From M55B112 sp040880545 (GTDB lineage: Bacteria > Bacteroidota > Bacteroidia > Bacteroidales > GCA-2748055), in assembly GCA_040880545.1 (NCBI GenBank), contig JBBDIE010000187.1, forward strand, positions 1 through 11,167: 11,167 nt of DNA, given 5' to 3'. The stretch's first letter is position 1; each line of letters begins with the position of its first letter. The notes beneath the pieces are model-generated. The model saw only the letters and a program-made list of their open reading frames with translations, did not search any database and was not told where the DNA came from. Below are positions 1-6,787 of the stretch, piece by piece. The translations under genes were made by a program, and so were the position numbers.

Positions 1-132
1 TTCTGTGCTGGGATTTGGTACAACTATAAGATGTACAACTTTGTGCCTATGCACAATGCTTCGGCACACAAGTGTGTGGTAGAACTTGAAGATCCGGATG
101 AACCGGAGCTTATGACCGAAGTAAATAATTGA
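1..132 (+). CDS. C-terminal fragment of an unrecognised protein
   Basis: An open frame enters from the left edge and ends at TGA 130-132, giving 43 residues that begin FCAGIWYNYKMYNF and end in the acidic tail ELMTEVNN. The segment is rich in aromatic residues and contains two cysteines (fragment residues 2 and 25) and two histidines. I do not recognise the family. It has no obvious membrane helix or C-terminal outer-membrane signature. The codon usage and the acidic hydrophilic tail look like a real protein end. It is transcribed in the same direction as the redox operon, but a 322-base regulatory region with its own promoter separates them, so it probably belongs to a different transcription unit. 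Whether it is functionally linked, for example as part of a redox enzyme, cannot be judged from this fragment. Confidence 0.6.
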   Translation, partial: FCAGIWYNYKMYNFVPMHNASAHKCVVELEDPDEPELMTEVNN

Positions 133-224
133 GATACAAGCGACCTGTTAGCATATTCCTCCTAGACCCATATATATCACAGTAAAAGAGCAACATACAC
201 TACCCTGTGTTGAAAAAAACGGCA

Positions 225-245
225 GGTGTTGTAAAATACAACACC
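225..245. promoter_or_regulatory. Upstream activating site 1 (21-bp palindrome)
   Basis: The sequence is a perfect inverted repeat with arms GGTGTTGTA and TACAACACC around an AAA centre. An almost identical copy lies 69 bp downstream, centre to centre. The centre is about 180 bp upstream of the start site predicted from the sigma-54 promoter, a usual distance for enhancer sites of NtrC-type activators. The likely binder is the Fis-type DNA-binding domain of the response regulator encoded at 6788-8125; that link is inference. An RNA hairpin is possible, but no T run follows and the conserved AAA centre in both copies favours a protein site. Confidence 0.7.
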
Positions 246-293
246 ATACACAACCACTTAAATATCAACTTATTCGCACCGTATAATTTTACA

Positions 294-314
294 GGTGTTG
301 TAAAATACAACACT
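294..314. promoter_or_regulatory. Upstream activating site 2 (21-bp palindrome)
   Basis: This second copy matches site 1 at 20 of 21 positions; only the last base differs (arm TACAACACT), leaving 8 of 9 arm pairs intact. Its centre is about 113 bp upstream of the predicted start site. Bases outside the palindrome differ apart from a few flanking positions, so the conservation is confined to the dyad. That is what is expected of paired dimer-binding sites for an enhancer-binding protein. Confidence 0.7.
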
Positions 315-358
315 TTATGTATGGTTCGTTATCTTACTTCAAAATTGTAATCACCTAT

Positions 359-386
359 AAAACAGATCATTAAGACCTGTTTTTTT
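359..386 (+). terminator. Possible small intrinsic terminator
   Basis: AAAACAGATC can pair with GACCTGTTTT across a five-base loop with one internal mismatch, and the right arm continues into a T run ending at 386. The stem is A/T-rich and weak. It would end transcription arriving from the gene on the left just before the sigma-54 promoter. It may instead simply be A/T-rich promoter-flanking DNA. Confidence 0.35.
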
Positions 387-390
387 CAAT

Positions 391-406
391 TGGCACCATA
401 GTTGTA
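391..406 (+). promoter_or_regulatory. Sigma-54 (RpoN) -24/-12 promoter
   Basis: TGGCAC, five bases, then TTGTA closely matches the consensus TGGCAC-N5-TTGCW. The -24 GG (392-393) and the -12 dinucleotide (404-405) are separated by the required ten bases. The one weak point is GT instead of GC at -12. The predicted start site is near 416-417, giving a leader of about 38 bases to the ATG at 455. The two upstream palindromes and a sigma-54 activator gene in the same locus strengthen the call. Confidence 0.75.
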
Positions 407-454
407 AACACCGCAGCAAGAGTGATACATCTTTTAATTGAAAAAATCAGGAAT

Positions 455-2113
455 ATGAAAAATTTAATCGTGTTTATTTGTTCAATGGTGCTGTTATCCT
501 GGGTTAACCCGGTGAGTGCCATGTTACCGGAGGAGGAGTCTCCGGGAGAAACGATCCGGATACTTTACAGTCCGGATCTGGAAAATGTAGCCAGGGCGAG
601 TGCCGAAGCATTCATGAGGAGCAATGAAGGGCTGCGTGTCACCACGAAACTCATCGGCGATGAAAACCTGGATGCCTGGATCAGGAACCCTGGTCATATT
701 GTTTTTGTTACCAAGGAATTCATGAAGGGGATAGATTCGCGGCAAGCCAGGATCAACGTGGTGGGACGTGAAGTTTATGTTCCTGTAATGCATGCTGAAA
801 ATCCTTTCAGGGATGAGATTTTAAAGCAGGGGATCTCGCCTGCCGAATTTGCCCGGATCTATTGTGAAGAAGCTGGTTCATGGGGAGCCGTTCTGAACAA
901 CGGAAGCAAAGCTGCCTTGCATCCCTACAGGGCATCCGATCCTTATTTAACAAGCTATCTGTGTAGTTTTACCGAGCAGGACCCGGCAGAGATTGGCGGA
1001 AATGTACTTGGTAGTTGTGGAGAGGTGATCGGGGTTGTACAGAAAGAAAAAGGGGCCATTGGCTTCTGTACCTTATCACAATTGCGGGATCTGGAAGAGT
1101 CGCAGGGAACTTCGGGGTTAACAATGATCCCTGTGGATTTAAACGAAAACAACCGGGTTGATCATTTTGAGCAGATCTTCGGTAGTGTTGATGAGTTGTC
1201 CAGGGGGATCTGGATCGGGAAATATACAGGCACGCTCTACAGCAGGATCTTTGCTGTCACTTATACAGGAAATCCTGCAGGATCTGAGGTGAAACTGATC
1301 AGGTGGATGACCACAGAGGGTCAGGAGCTGCTGGCCGCCCACGGCTATTCAACCCTGATCGAGAGTGAAAGGGTAGCTATGCTGGCCGGTTTAGATAATC
1401 AGCCGTTCGATACCGGCACGGCTGAAAGGAGTGAAGCCAATGCCTCTTTCTGGTTGTTACTTGTAACCATCATACTTGCCGGCGGCATCCTGGTAACCAT
1501 TGTTTTAATGGTATTCAATAAACGGGAGGCGGTGCTGGAAAAAAGGGCCCCCAAAGCGTACGAAAAATTCATGGCCGAAACCACCGGGGTACCGGGCGGC
1601 TATTTTTTTGACCGTTCCCATACCTGGACCTACCTGGAGAAGGATGGGAAAATCAGAGTAGGCGTAGACAGTTTCCTTCAAAAAGTGACCGGTACAATAA
1701 CCAAAGTTGAAATGAAGGTAGCCGGGGAAAAGGTTAAGAAGGGAGAGACCGTTATGGCGCTCATTCAGAACGGTAAGAGGCTGCAGTTAAAATCACCGGT
1801 ATCGGGTATTATCAGGGAGAAGAATGACAAACTGCAGTCACAATCTTCCCTGGTTAATTCCTCCCCTTTTTCCGATGGCTGGGTATACCTGGTGGAGCCG
1901 ACCAACTGGATGGAGGAGTTCAGGACCTTTTTGACGGGGCAAAAATACAGCGACTGGATCGGGTCAGAACTGGCCAGACTGAGAGATTTTTTTGCGGCAT
2001 CGGGAAAAGCCGAGGTGGTCCTTCAGGAGGGAGGTGAGGTAGCTGATGCTGTTTTAAGCGGTATGGGCCCTGAGGTTTGGGAAGATTTTCAGACCGGTTT
2101 TCTAAAGAACTAA
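455..2113 (+). CDS. PstS-like periplasmic binding domain fused by a TM helix to a GcvH-like domain
   Basis: I chose ATG 455 (552 aa) over an in-frame GTG at 422. The GTG would leave almost no leader after the predicted start site, whereas ATG 455 begins directly with a signal peptide (MKNLIVFICSMVLLSWVNPVSA). Residues about 30-310 resemble PstS-type phosphate-binding proteins (PBP-like), including GAIGFCTLSQL and a C-terminal TEGQELLAAHGYS. One membrane helix lies near 331-355. Residues about 380-485 are GcvH-like: SHTWTYLEKDGKIRVGV, then SPVSG at 447-451, then GWVYLVEP. The canonical lipoyl position, eight residues before the Pro of SPVSG, is Gly440; a lysine follows at 441. A tail with VLQEGGE and VWEDFQTGFL is shared with the protein at 4259-4963. 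Predicted topology is periplasmic binding domain, cytoplasmic GcvH-like domain. It is the first gene of the sigma-54 operon. The ligand is unknown; a role in glycine cleavage or phosphate uptake is unlikely from context. Confidence 0.85.
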   Translation: MKNLIVFICSMVLLSWVNPVSAMLPEEESPGETIRILYSPDLENVARASAEAFMRSNEGLRVTTKLIGDENLDAWIRNPGHIVFVTKEFMKGIDSRQARINVVGREVYVPVMHAENPFRDEILKQGISPAEFARIYCEEAGSWGAVLNNGSKAALHPYRASDPYLTSYLCSFTEQDPAEIGGNVLGSCGEVIGVVQKEKGAIGFCTLSQLRDLEESQGTSGLTMIPVDLNENNRVDHFEQIFGSVDELSRGIWIGKYTGTLYSRIFAVTYTGNPAGSEVKLIRWMTTEGQELLAAHGYSTLIESERVAMLAGLDNQPFDTGTAERSEANASFWLLLVTIILAGGILVTIVLMVFNKREAVLEKRAPKAYEKFMAETTGVPGGYFFDRSHTWTYLEKDGKIRVGVDSFLQKVTGTITKVEMKVAGEKVKKGETVMALIQNGKRLQLKSPVSGIIREKNDKLQSQSSLVNSSPFSDGWVYLVEPTNWMEEFRTFLTGQKYSDWIGSELARLRDFFAASGKAEVVLQEGGEVADAVLSGMGPEVWEDFQTGFLKN

Positions 2114-2145
2114 TTCATTTATTATTCATATAAAAAATTATTGTA

Positions 2146-3018
2146 ATGGGAGTAGACAGAAGAAATTTCCTAAAAGCTCTTGGACTGACCGGAGTTGCTC
2201 TTGGAACAGGTAAACCACTGGGCGCTGCAACGGAAATACAAGAAGACGAAACTGAATTTCACGGAATACTATTTGATTCAACATGGTGTGCCGGGTGTCA
2301 GGGTTGCGAGATTGCCTGTGCCGAGGCACATGGATTAGAAGGACCGGCCCTGGAAGATGTACCCCAGGTTGGTTTGAAAAGAACTGCCAATGAACACCGC
2401 CGGACGGTGGTCAATGCCTATGATACCTCTGCAGGCGAGTTCTTTGTTAAATCGCAATGTATGCAGTGCGCTCAGCCGGCGTGTGTTGCAGCCTGTCTTA
2501 CCAAGGCGATGCATAAGGAACACGATGGCTCGGTAATATGGCGAGAGAATAAGTGTATGGGTTGCCGGTATTGCATGATCTCTTGTCCGTTCGATGCACC
2601 GAAATTCGAATACCACAGCACCAACCCCAAAATTCAAAAATGCGATATGTGTTTTGACCGGGTGAAAGATGGATTGCTTCCTGCCTGTGTGGAAAATTGT
2701 CCGGCAGAGGCTCTCAAATTTGGCAGCCGGCGTGAACTCATCGCTGAAGCACGAAGCAGAATTGCCGATTACCCGGGGATGTATCACGACGTAATCTATG
2801 GTGAACATGAGGCCGGGGGTACAGGATGGTTATACCTGTCAGCCGTGCCTTTTGAGGAGCTGGGATTCAATACAAAGGTTCAGAAAAAGCCCTATCCCGA
2901 ACTGACCAAGGGATTCCTTTACAGCGTTCCTTCAGTTTTTGTATTGGCACCGGCAGTACTTTTGGGAATACATAGTGCAACTAAAAATAATTCAAAACAA
3001 GATAACGAAAATGAGTAA
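2146..3018 (+). CDS. Tat-exported four-cluster ferredoxin subunit, HybA-like
   Basis: This 290-residue electron-transfer subunit begins with a Tat-type signal: DRRNFLKALGLTG followed by a hydrophobic stretch. Sixteen cysteines form four [4Fe-4S] ligand sets: C48/51/54/58 (CAGCQGCEIAC), C105/108/113/117, C137/140/143/147 (CMGCRYCMISCP), and C166/169/181/185. This is the pattern of the HybA/DmsB/NrfC family. A single C-terminal hydrophobic helix (about 262-285) would anchor it to the membrane, as in HybA. Family knowledge says such subunits pass electrons between a catalytic subunit and an NrfD-type quinone-interacting subunit; the latter is the next gene and overlaps this one. The leader is A/T-rich with no Shine-Dalgarno match. 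The cognate catalytic subunit is not in the window, so the electron donor or acceptor is unknown. Confidence 0.93.
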   Translation: MGVDRRNFLKALGLTGVALGTGKPLGAATEIQEDETEFHGILFDSTWCAGCQGCEIACAEAHGLEGPALEDVPQVGLKRTANEHRRTVVNAYDTSAGEFFVKSQCMQCAQPACVAACLTKAMHKEHDGSVIWRENKCMGCRYCMISCPFDAPKFEYHSTNPKIQKCDMCFDRVKDGLLPACVENCPAEALKFGSRRELIAEARSRIADYPGMYHDVIYGEHEAGGTGWLYLSAVPFEELGFNTKVQKKPYPELTKGFLYSVPSVFVLAPAVLLGIHSATKNNSKQDNENE

Positions 3019-4240
3019 TACAGAAGCAATCCAACAATCCAGGAACGGCAGGTCAGTCTGGAAATTCCTGGCAGACGAACTGAAGCCAAAGGGCAAGCCG
3101 TTTACATGGTTCAATATCATTTCAGTACCAGTAATGACAGCTGGTGTGGTGATCATCATCCTCAGGTTTATTCATGGTTTGGGGTACGTCAGCAATATCG
3201 ACCAGGAAGTTCCCTGGGGACTATGGAAAGGATTTAACGTGGTAACAGGGGTAGCCTTTGCAGGTGGGGCCTATGTACTTACATTTATCGTCTATATTCT
3301 GAATGTACAAAAGTATAAATCACTGGTCCGGGTTACGGTTTTAAACGGGTTCCTGGCCTATCTGTTCTATGCAGGGGCACTCGTACTCGACTTGGGAAGG
3401 CCGCTGAGCATTATCAATCCCATTATTGGCAACAGCTTTGGGGCGAGTTCTGTACTTTTCCTGATTGCCTGGCACTTTCTGCTCTATATGATTGCCCAGT
3501 TGATTGAGTTCTCACCAGCTATTGCAGAATGGCTCGGTGCAAAAAGGGCACGCAAGATCCTGTCGGGAATGACTATTGCTGCAGTGATTTTCGGGATAAC
3601 CCTCTCCACACTTCATCAGTCTGGACTGGGAGCATTGTTCCTGATGGCGAAAGAGAAGATCCATCCGCTGTGGTACAATGAATTTATACCCATTCTATTC
3701 CTGGTATCCAGTGTATTTGCAGGATTATCCATGGTGATCTTTGAGGGTTCCATCAGTAAAAAGGTGTTCAGCCATAAGGTAACTGACAAATTCAAAAATA
3801 CACATGGTGGAATTGTACACAGCCTGGCTCAGATCTGTGCCTTTGCCATGTTCATCTATTTCTTCATGCATATTATCGTTTTCGTGCATGGAAAGAACTG
3901 GACTTACCTAAACTCAAGCATGGGACGCTGGTACCTTGTGGAAATGATAGGTTTTGTACTGGTCCCCATGATCCTCTTTTTTATCAGTTACCGGAAATAT
4001 AGGGTCAACCTGGTAAAGGCAGCAGCCATCATCGCTATGTTGGGTATCATTATTAACAGAATGAATGTTACCATTATAGCATACCGCTGGGATGCTGCAT
4101 CCCATTACTATCCAACCTGGATGGAGATTGTGGTTACGTTCACCATCATATTTGCGGAAGTTTGGGTATTCAGATGGGTTGTGAACCGGATGCCGGTTTA
4201 TAATGAGTCACCTCAATGGGCAAAAGAGCAAGGACATTAA
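3011..4240 (+). CDS. NrfD/HybB-family quinone-interacting membrane subunit
   Basis: The start ATG at 3011 overlaps the end of the ferredoxin gene by eight bases (ATGAGTAA), so translation is probably coupled. A longer in-frame start inside the upstream gene adds 24 residues without family features. The 409-aa protein is highly hydrophobic, with roughly nine or ten predicted helices from about residue 37 onwards. VPWGLWKGFNVVTGVAFAGG (67-86) and STLHQSGLGALFLM (199-212) are typical of the HybB/Hmc-type branch of NrfD proteins. Family members exchange electrons with menaquinone or ubiquinone and some are linked to proton movement. With the preceding HybA-like protein it forms a standard periplasm-facing electron-entry or electron-exit unit of the membrane. 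Confidence 0.92.
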   Translation: MSNTEAIQQSRNGRSVWKFLADELKPKGKPFTWFNIISVPVMTAGVVIIILRFIHGLGYVSNIDQEVPWGLWKGFNVVTGVAFAGGAYVLTFIVYILNVQKYKSLVRVTVLNGFLAYLFYAGALVLDLGRPLSIINPIIGNSFGASSVLFLIAWHFLLYMIAQLIEFSPAIAEWLGAKRARKILSGMTIAAVIFGITLSTLHQSGLGALFLMAKEKIHPLWYNEFIPILFLVSSVFAGLSMVIFEGSISKKVFSHKVTDKFKNTHGGIVHSLAQICAFAMFIYFFMHIIVFVHGKNWTYLNSSMGRWYLVEMIGFVLVPMILFFISYRKYRVNLVKAAAIIAMLGIIINRMNVTIIAYRWDAASHYYPTWMEIVVTFTIIFAEVWVFRWVVNRMPVYNESPQWAKEQGH

Positions 4241-4258
4241 AAATTAAAAAATATACAG

Positions 4259-4963
4259 ATGAAAATTTTAGATGCATTTACTTATACAGATATTTTTGAT
4301 ACAAAGGGTATTGAATATCTGGTTATCGTAGGATTCTTACTGTTACTAATTCCAACCTGGATTTTACTGACCAGGCCGGTAAGCATGAAGCTGCAGTTGG
4401 TGAGATCGATCAACGGACTATCAGCTGCCCTGTTAAAGATTCCGCGCGGACTTTTCTATAACCGGAACCATACCTGGACCTATCTCGAAAGGTCGGGAGA
4501 GGCCAGGGTTGGCGTGGACGACCTTTTATTGCATATCACTGGTGGTGTTAGTGTAGATTTCTTACGGAGTGAAGGAGAGAAAATTAACCAGGGAGAATTG
4601 ATTGCAAGGTTTTCCAGGGATAACAAGAAGCTGGATATCGCTTCTCCCATCTCGGGAAAAATTCAGAAGTTTAATGCTTCAATTGCTGAAAAAGAAGGAC
4701 TTATTAATATGGATCCTTATGGGAAAGGTTGGATATGCAAGGTAAAACCTGATAACTGGAAAAAGGAAACACTTAACAGCAAGATTGATGAGGAGGCTGT
4801 GGAATGGTCGAAAGAGGAATTATCCAGGTGCAAGGATTTTCTGGCAACCGTGGCCGGACAGACCGGAACAGTACTGCAGGAAGGTGGTGAACTGACAGAC
4901 TTCCCGTTAGCAGAATTACCAGGCGAAATATGGAATAAATTTCAGTCAGAGTTTTTAGATTGA
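4259..4963 (+). CDS. Membrane-anchored GcvH-like protein, probably not lipoylated
   Basis: This 234-aa protein has one N-terminal membrane helix (about 19-38) and a GcvH-like domain (about 66-168): NHTWTYLERSGEARVGV, ASPISGKIQ, then INMDPYGKGWICKV. True GcvH is a soluble protein of roughly 130 residues carrying lipoyl-lysine in an ESVKA context. Here the equivalent position, eight residues before the Pro of ASPISG, is Asn122, with lysines at 123-124. The C-terminal tail (about 192-234) contains VLQEGGEL and EIWNKFQSEFL, matching the tail of the fusion protein at 455-2113, so the two genes share both domains by duplication. It starts 18 bases after the NrfD-like gene, so it belongs to the operon. 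Automatic annotation would probably name it glycine cleavage H protein; no glycine cleavage gene is nearby. A structural or cytoplasmic docking role in the redox complex is inference. Confidence 0.85.
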   Translation: MKILDAFTYTDIFDTKGIEYLVIVGFLLLLIPTWILLTRPVSMKLQLVRSINGLSAALLKIPRGLFYNRNHTWTYLERSGEARVGVDDLLLHITGGVSVDFLRSEGEKINQGELIARFSRDNKKLDIASPISGKIQKFNASIAEKEGLINMDPYGKGWICKVKPDNWKKETLNSKIDEEAVEWSKEELSRCKDFLATVAGQTGTVLQEGGELTDFPLAELPGEIWNKFQSEFLD

Positions 4964-5017
4964 CGAATTTTTTGTAATTTTCCGTTATTCAAATAACAGC
5001 AAATCAAAATTGATCAA

Positions 5018-5049
5018 GCCGGGGTTCTGTGGTTCAACAGCTCCCCGGC
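5018..5049 (+). other. G/C-rich two-part hairpin in the leader before the kinase gene
   Basis: GCCGGGG (5018-5024) pairs perfectly with CCCCGGC (5043-5049). Inside it, after a 2x2 internal loop, CTGT pairs with ACAG around a six-base loop. It lies in the 141-base gap between the second GcvH-like gene and the histidine kinase gene. No T run follows, so it is not a classical intrinsic terminator. It could slow transcription, protect an RNA end or lower expression of the regulatory genes relative to the structural genes. A smaller palindrome, GTTATT/AATAAC, lies just upstream at 4984-4997. I see no convincing promoter in the gap. Confidence 0.5.
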
Positions 5050-5104
5050 CTCTGTTCATAAATCGCACACAGCGTTTACCTACACTATTTAAATACAGGA
5101 TGTT

Positions 5105-6775
5105 ATGAAGGGGGGGATTGACCGGTTTTTCAGACGGCATGCAGGAAACAAGATGATTAAAAATTATGTCCGGTTCAGTTCTTCGATCTATGGCCGGGTG
5201 GTTTTTATCATTGGCGGCTCCCTTTTTGTACTTTTCATACTGTTTAATATCGTGTTCCGGGCCATATATATGGACCTGTTTGACACTACGATACGCCAGA
5301 CCGGCGATCAGGTCAGCTCTATTGCCGAGGGAGCGCTCTATTATTCGATGCTGGAAAACGACAAAGCGATGCTTCAGCGGGAGCTGGATATCATCAGCAA
5401 CATGTCGGGGATTGATGAAGTGAATCTGTATAACGAGCATGACCAACTTGCTTACAGTTCCCTTTCTACAGATGATGTTCAACTTCGAAACCCGAACTGC
5501 AACGATTGTCACGGCGATCTTAGCGCTTATTTTTCTTATGATGAGAAGGAATACAGAATCCTGGAGGATCAGCCGGGATGCGGCGTATACCAGGATAGTA
5601 CAAGTGCCAGGAATTTACTCATCAGGAAACCCATTCTGAATGAACCTTCCTGTTATACCGCATCCTGTCATGCACATAGTGAAGATGAGGAAGTACTTGG
5701 TTTTTTACTGATAAATTTACCGCTTCGGGATCTGGACAGTTTTGTGGAAAGATCCTCTTCAGACTTTTTGATTCTTGCCCTGTTGATCACCACCTTTATG
5801 ATAACATTCCTGATCCTCTTCACCAGACGAAGGATCAAAGACCCCATCAACTCCATCATCAGGGCCAGTGAGGCCGTTTCCAGCGGCGATACAAGTATCA
5901 GGTTAAAACTGGAACCGCATCTGCTGGACGATATGCGGATGGTTTCCGAGGCATTCAACAATATGCTTGATCATATCGACGGGGCCACGGAGGAGCTGCA
6001 AAACTGGTCACAGCAACTTGAGTACAAAGTGCAAAAGAAATCGGAGGCCCTCTCCGAGGCGCAAAACGAACTGATCCATGTGGAGAGGATCGCATCCCTG
6101 GGGAAACTCTCCTCCTCCGTGGCACACGAAATAAATAATCCGCTGTCGGGGATCCTCGTCTATTCAAAATTAGTACATAAGCAGCTTGACAGCACTGAAT
6201 TTTACCATCCGAAAAAGGATTCCATTCTGAAAAACCTGAAACTGATCGAATCAGAAACAAAGCGATGTGGCGACATTGTGAAGGGGTTGCTTGACTTTTC
6301 CAAAAAAGACCGTGATGACTTTGAAATTGCATCGCTTCACCAGGTGCTGAAAGAGACCTATAAGTTAATGATGCATACCATTAAGATTGCGGATATTACA
6401 TTCATTATGGATTTCAGGGCGGGCCTGGACCATGTGTTCTGCAGCCCGAACCAGATCAAACAGGCGTGTGTGGCATTGCTGGTTAATTCAAGTGAAGCAG
6501 TGAGTGAGAACGGTGAAATTAAGATTCGTACCACCAATCCGGATAAAGATCATTTCATGTTGGAAATAATAGATAACGGGCTGGGTATATCGGAAGAGGA
6601 ACTTCCCCATATCTTTGAACCGTTTTATTCTACAAAACGAGAGTCCAGCGGCATAGGGCTCGGGCTTGCCATTGTTCACGGTATCGTTGAAAACCATAAG
6701 GGCAGGACCATGGTTGACTCTGAGCCCGGAAAGGGAACGACCATTTCGATAATATTACCGTTGGCTGAAAACTAA
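5105..6775 (+). CDS. Membrane histidine kinase with a putative c-type-haem periplasmic sensor
   Basis: This 556-aa kinase has helices near 31-56 and 220-240 enclosing a periplasmic domain of about 165 residues. That domain contains CNDCH (132-136), a c-type haem motif, and CYTASCH (183-189), a CX4CH spacing known from cytochromes c3; an extra Cys is at 159. A HAMP-like linker and coiled coil (about 241-325) follow. The H-box is SLGKLSSSVAHEINNPL with phospho-acceptor His341. The ATPase domain has VALLVNSSEAV (Asn461), DNGLGI (490-495), FEPFYSTK (504-511) and GIGLGLAI (516-523). All catalytic motifs appear intact. ATG 5105 has CAGGA four bases upstream; an alternative ATG at 5153 also has an AGGAAA site and would leave a shorter cytoplasmic start. 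The partner regulator begins 12 bases downstream. Sensing of redox state or a small haem ligand is inferred from the motifs. Confidence 0.92.
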   Translation: MKGGIDRFFRRHAGNKMIKNYVRFSSSIYGRVVFIIGGSLFVLFILFNIVFRAIYMDLFDTTIRQTGDQVSSIAEGALYYSMLENDKAMLQRELDIISNMSGIDEVNLYNEHDQLAYSSLSTDDVQLRNPNCNDCHGDLSAYFSYDEKEYRILEDQPGCGVYQDSTSARNLLIRKPILNEPSCYTASCHAHSEDEEVLGFLLINLPLRDLDSFVERSSSDFLILALLITTFMITFLILFTRRRIKDPINSIIRASEAVSSGDTSIRLKLEPHLLDDMRMVSEAFNNMLDHIDGATEELQNWSQQLEYKVQKKSEALSEAQNELIHVERIASLGKLSSSVAHEINNPLSGILVYSKLVHKQLDSTEFYHPKKDSILKNLKLIESETKRCGDIVKGLLDFSKKDRDDFEIASLHQVLKETYKLMMHTIKIADITFIMDFRAGLDHVFCSPNQIKQACVALLVNSSEAVSENGEIKIRTTNPDKDHFMLEIIDNGLGISEEELPHIFEPFYSTKRESSGIGLGLAIVHGIVENHKGRTMVDSEPGKGTTISIILPLAEN

Positions 6776-6787
6776 ATAACAGGAATT

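Larger units (their letters stand above)
133..454 (+). other. Intergenic control region of the redox operon
   Basis: This 322-base A/T-rich stretch has no credible gene. It contains two 21-bp palindromes, a possible hairpin with a T run, and a sigma-54-type -24/-12 element, in that order towards the first operon gene. Bases 133-224 hold nothing I can name beyond a loose CAACA/TGTTG pair at 191-212, whose arms point the opposite way to the palindromes. I saw no TAnnTTTG-type element, so the operon may depend mainly on the sigma-54 promoter. Confidence 0.7.

Noticed and set aside
191..212. CAACA/TGTTG pair as a third activator site
   Set aside because: The arms are in the opposite orientation to those of the two palindromes and the flanking bases do not match.
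225..314. The two palindromes as a minimal CRISPR array
   Set aside because: There are only two copies, the unit is a perfect dyad and not a typical repeat, and no cas genes are present; position relative to the sigma-54 promoter explains them better.
422..454. GTG start at 422 for the first operon gene
   Set aside because: It would leave a leader of only about five bases after the predicted sigma-54 start site and put 11 extra residues before a clean signal peptide that begins at ATG 455.
2939..3010. Upstream start for the NrfD-like protein inside the ferredoxin gene
   Set aside because: The added 24 residues show no family features and overlap sequence coding for the ferredoxin membrane anchor; ATG 3011 gives the usual short coupled overlap.
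3468..3484. TGGCACTTTCTGCT resembling a sigma-54 promoter inside the NrfD-like gene
   Set aside because: The spacing is two bases too short and it lies within conserved coding sequence.
4259..4963. Annotation as the glycine cleavage system H protein
   Set aside because: It has a membrane anchor, an extra C-terminal tail, no lysine at the canonical lipoyl position, and no gcvT or gcvP nearby.
4985..5512. 175-codon open frame on the minus strand across the kinase gene start
   Set aside because: It lies opposite the intact kinase frame and leader, and its translation has no recognisable domain; it is an antisense by-product.
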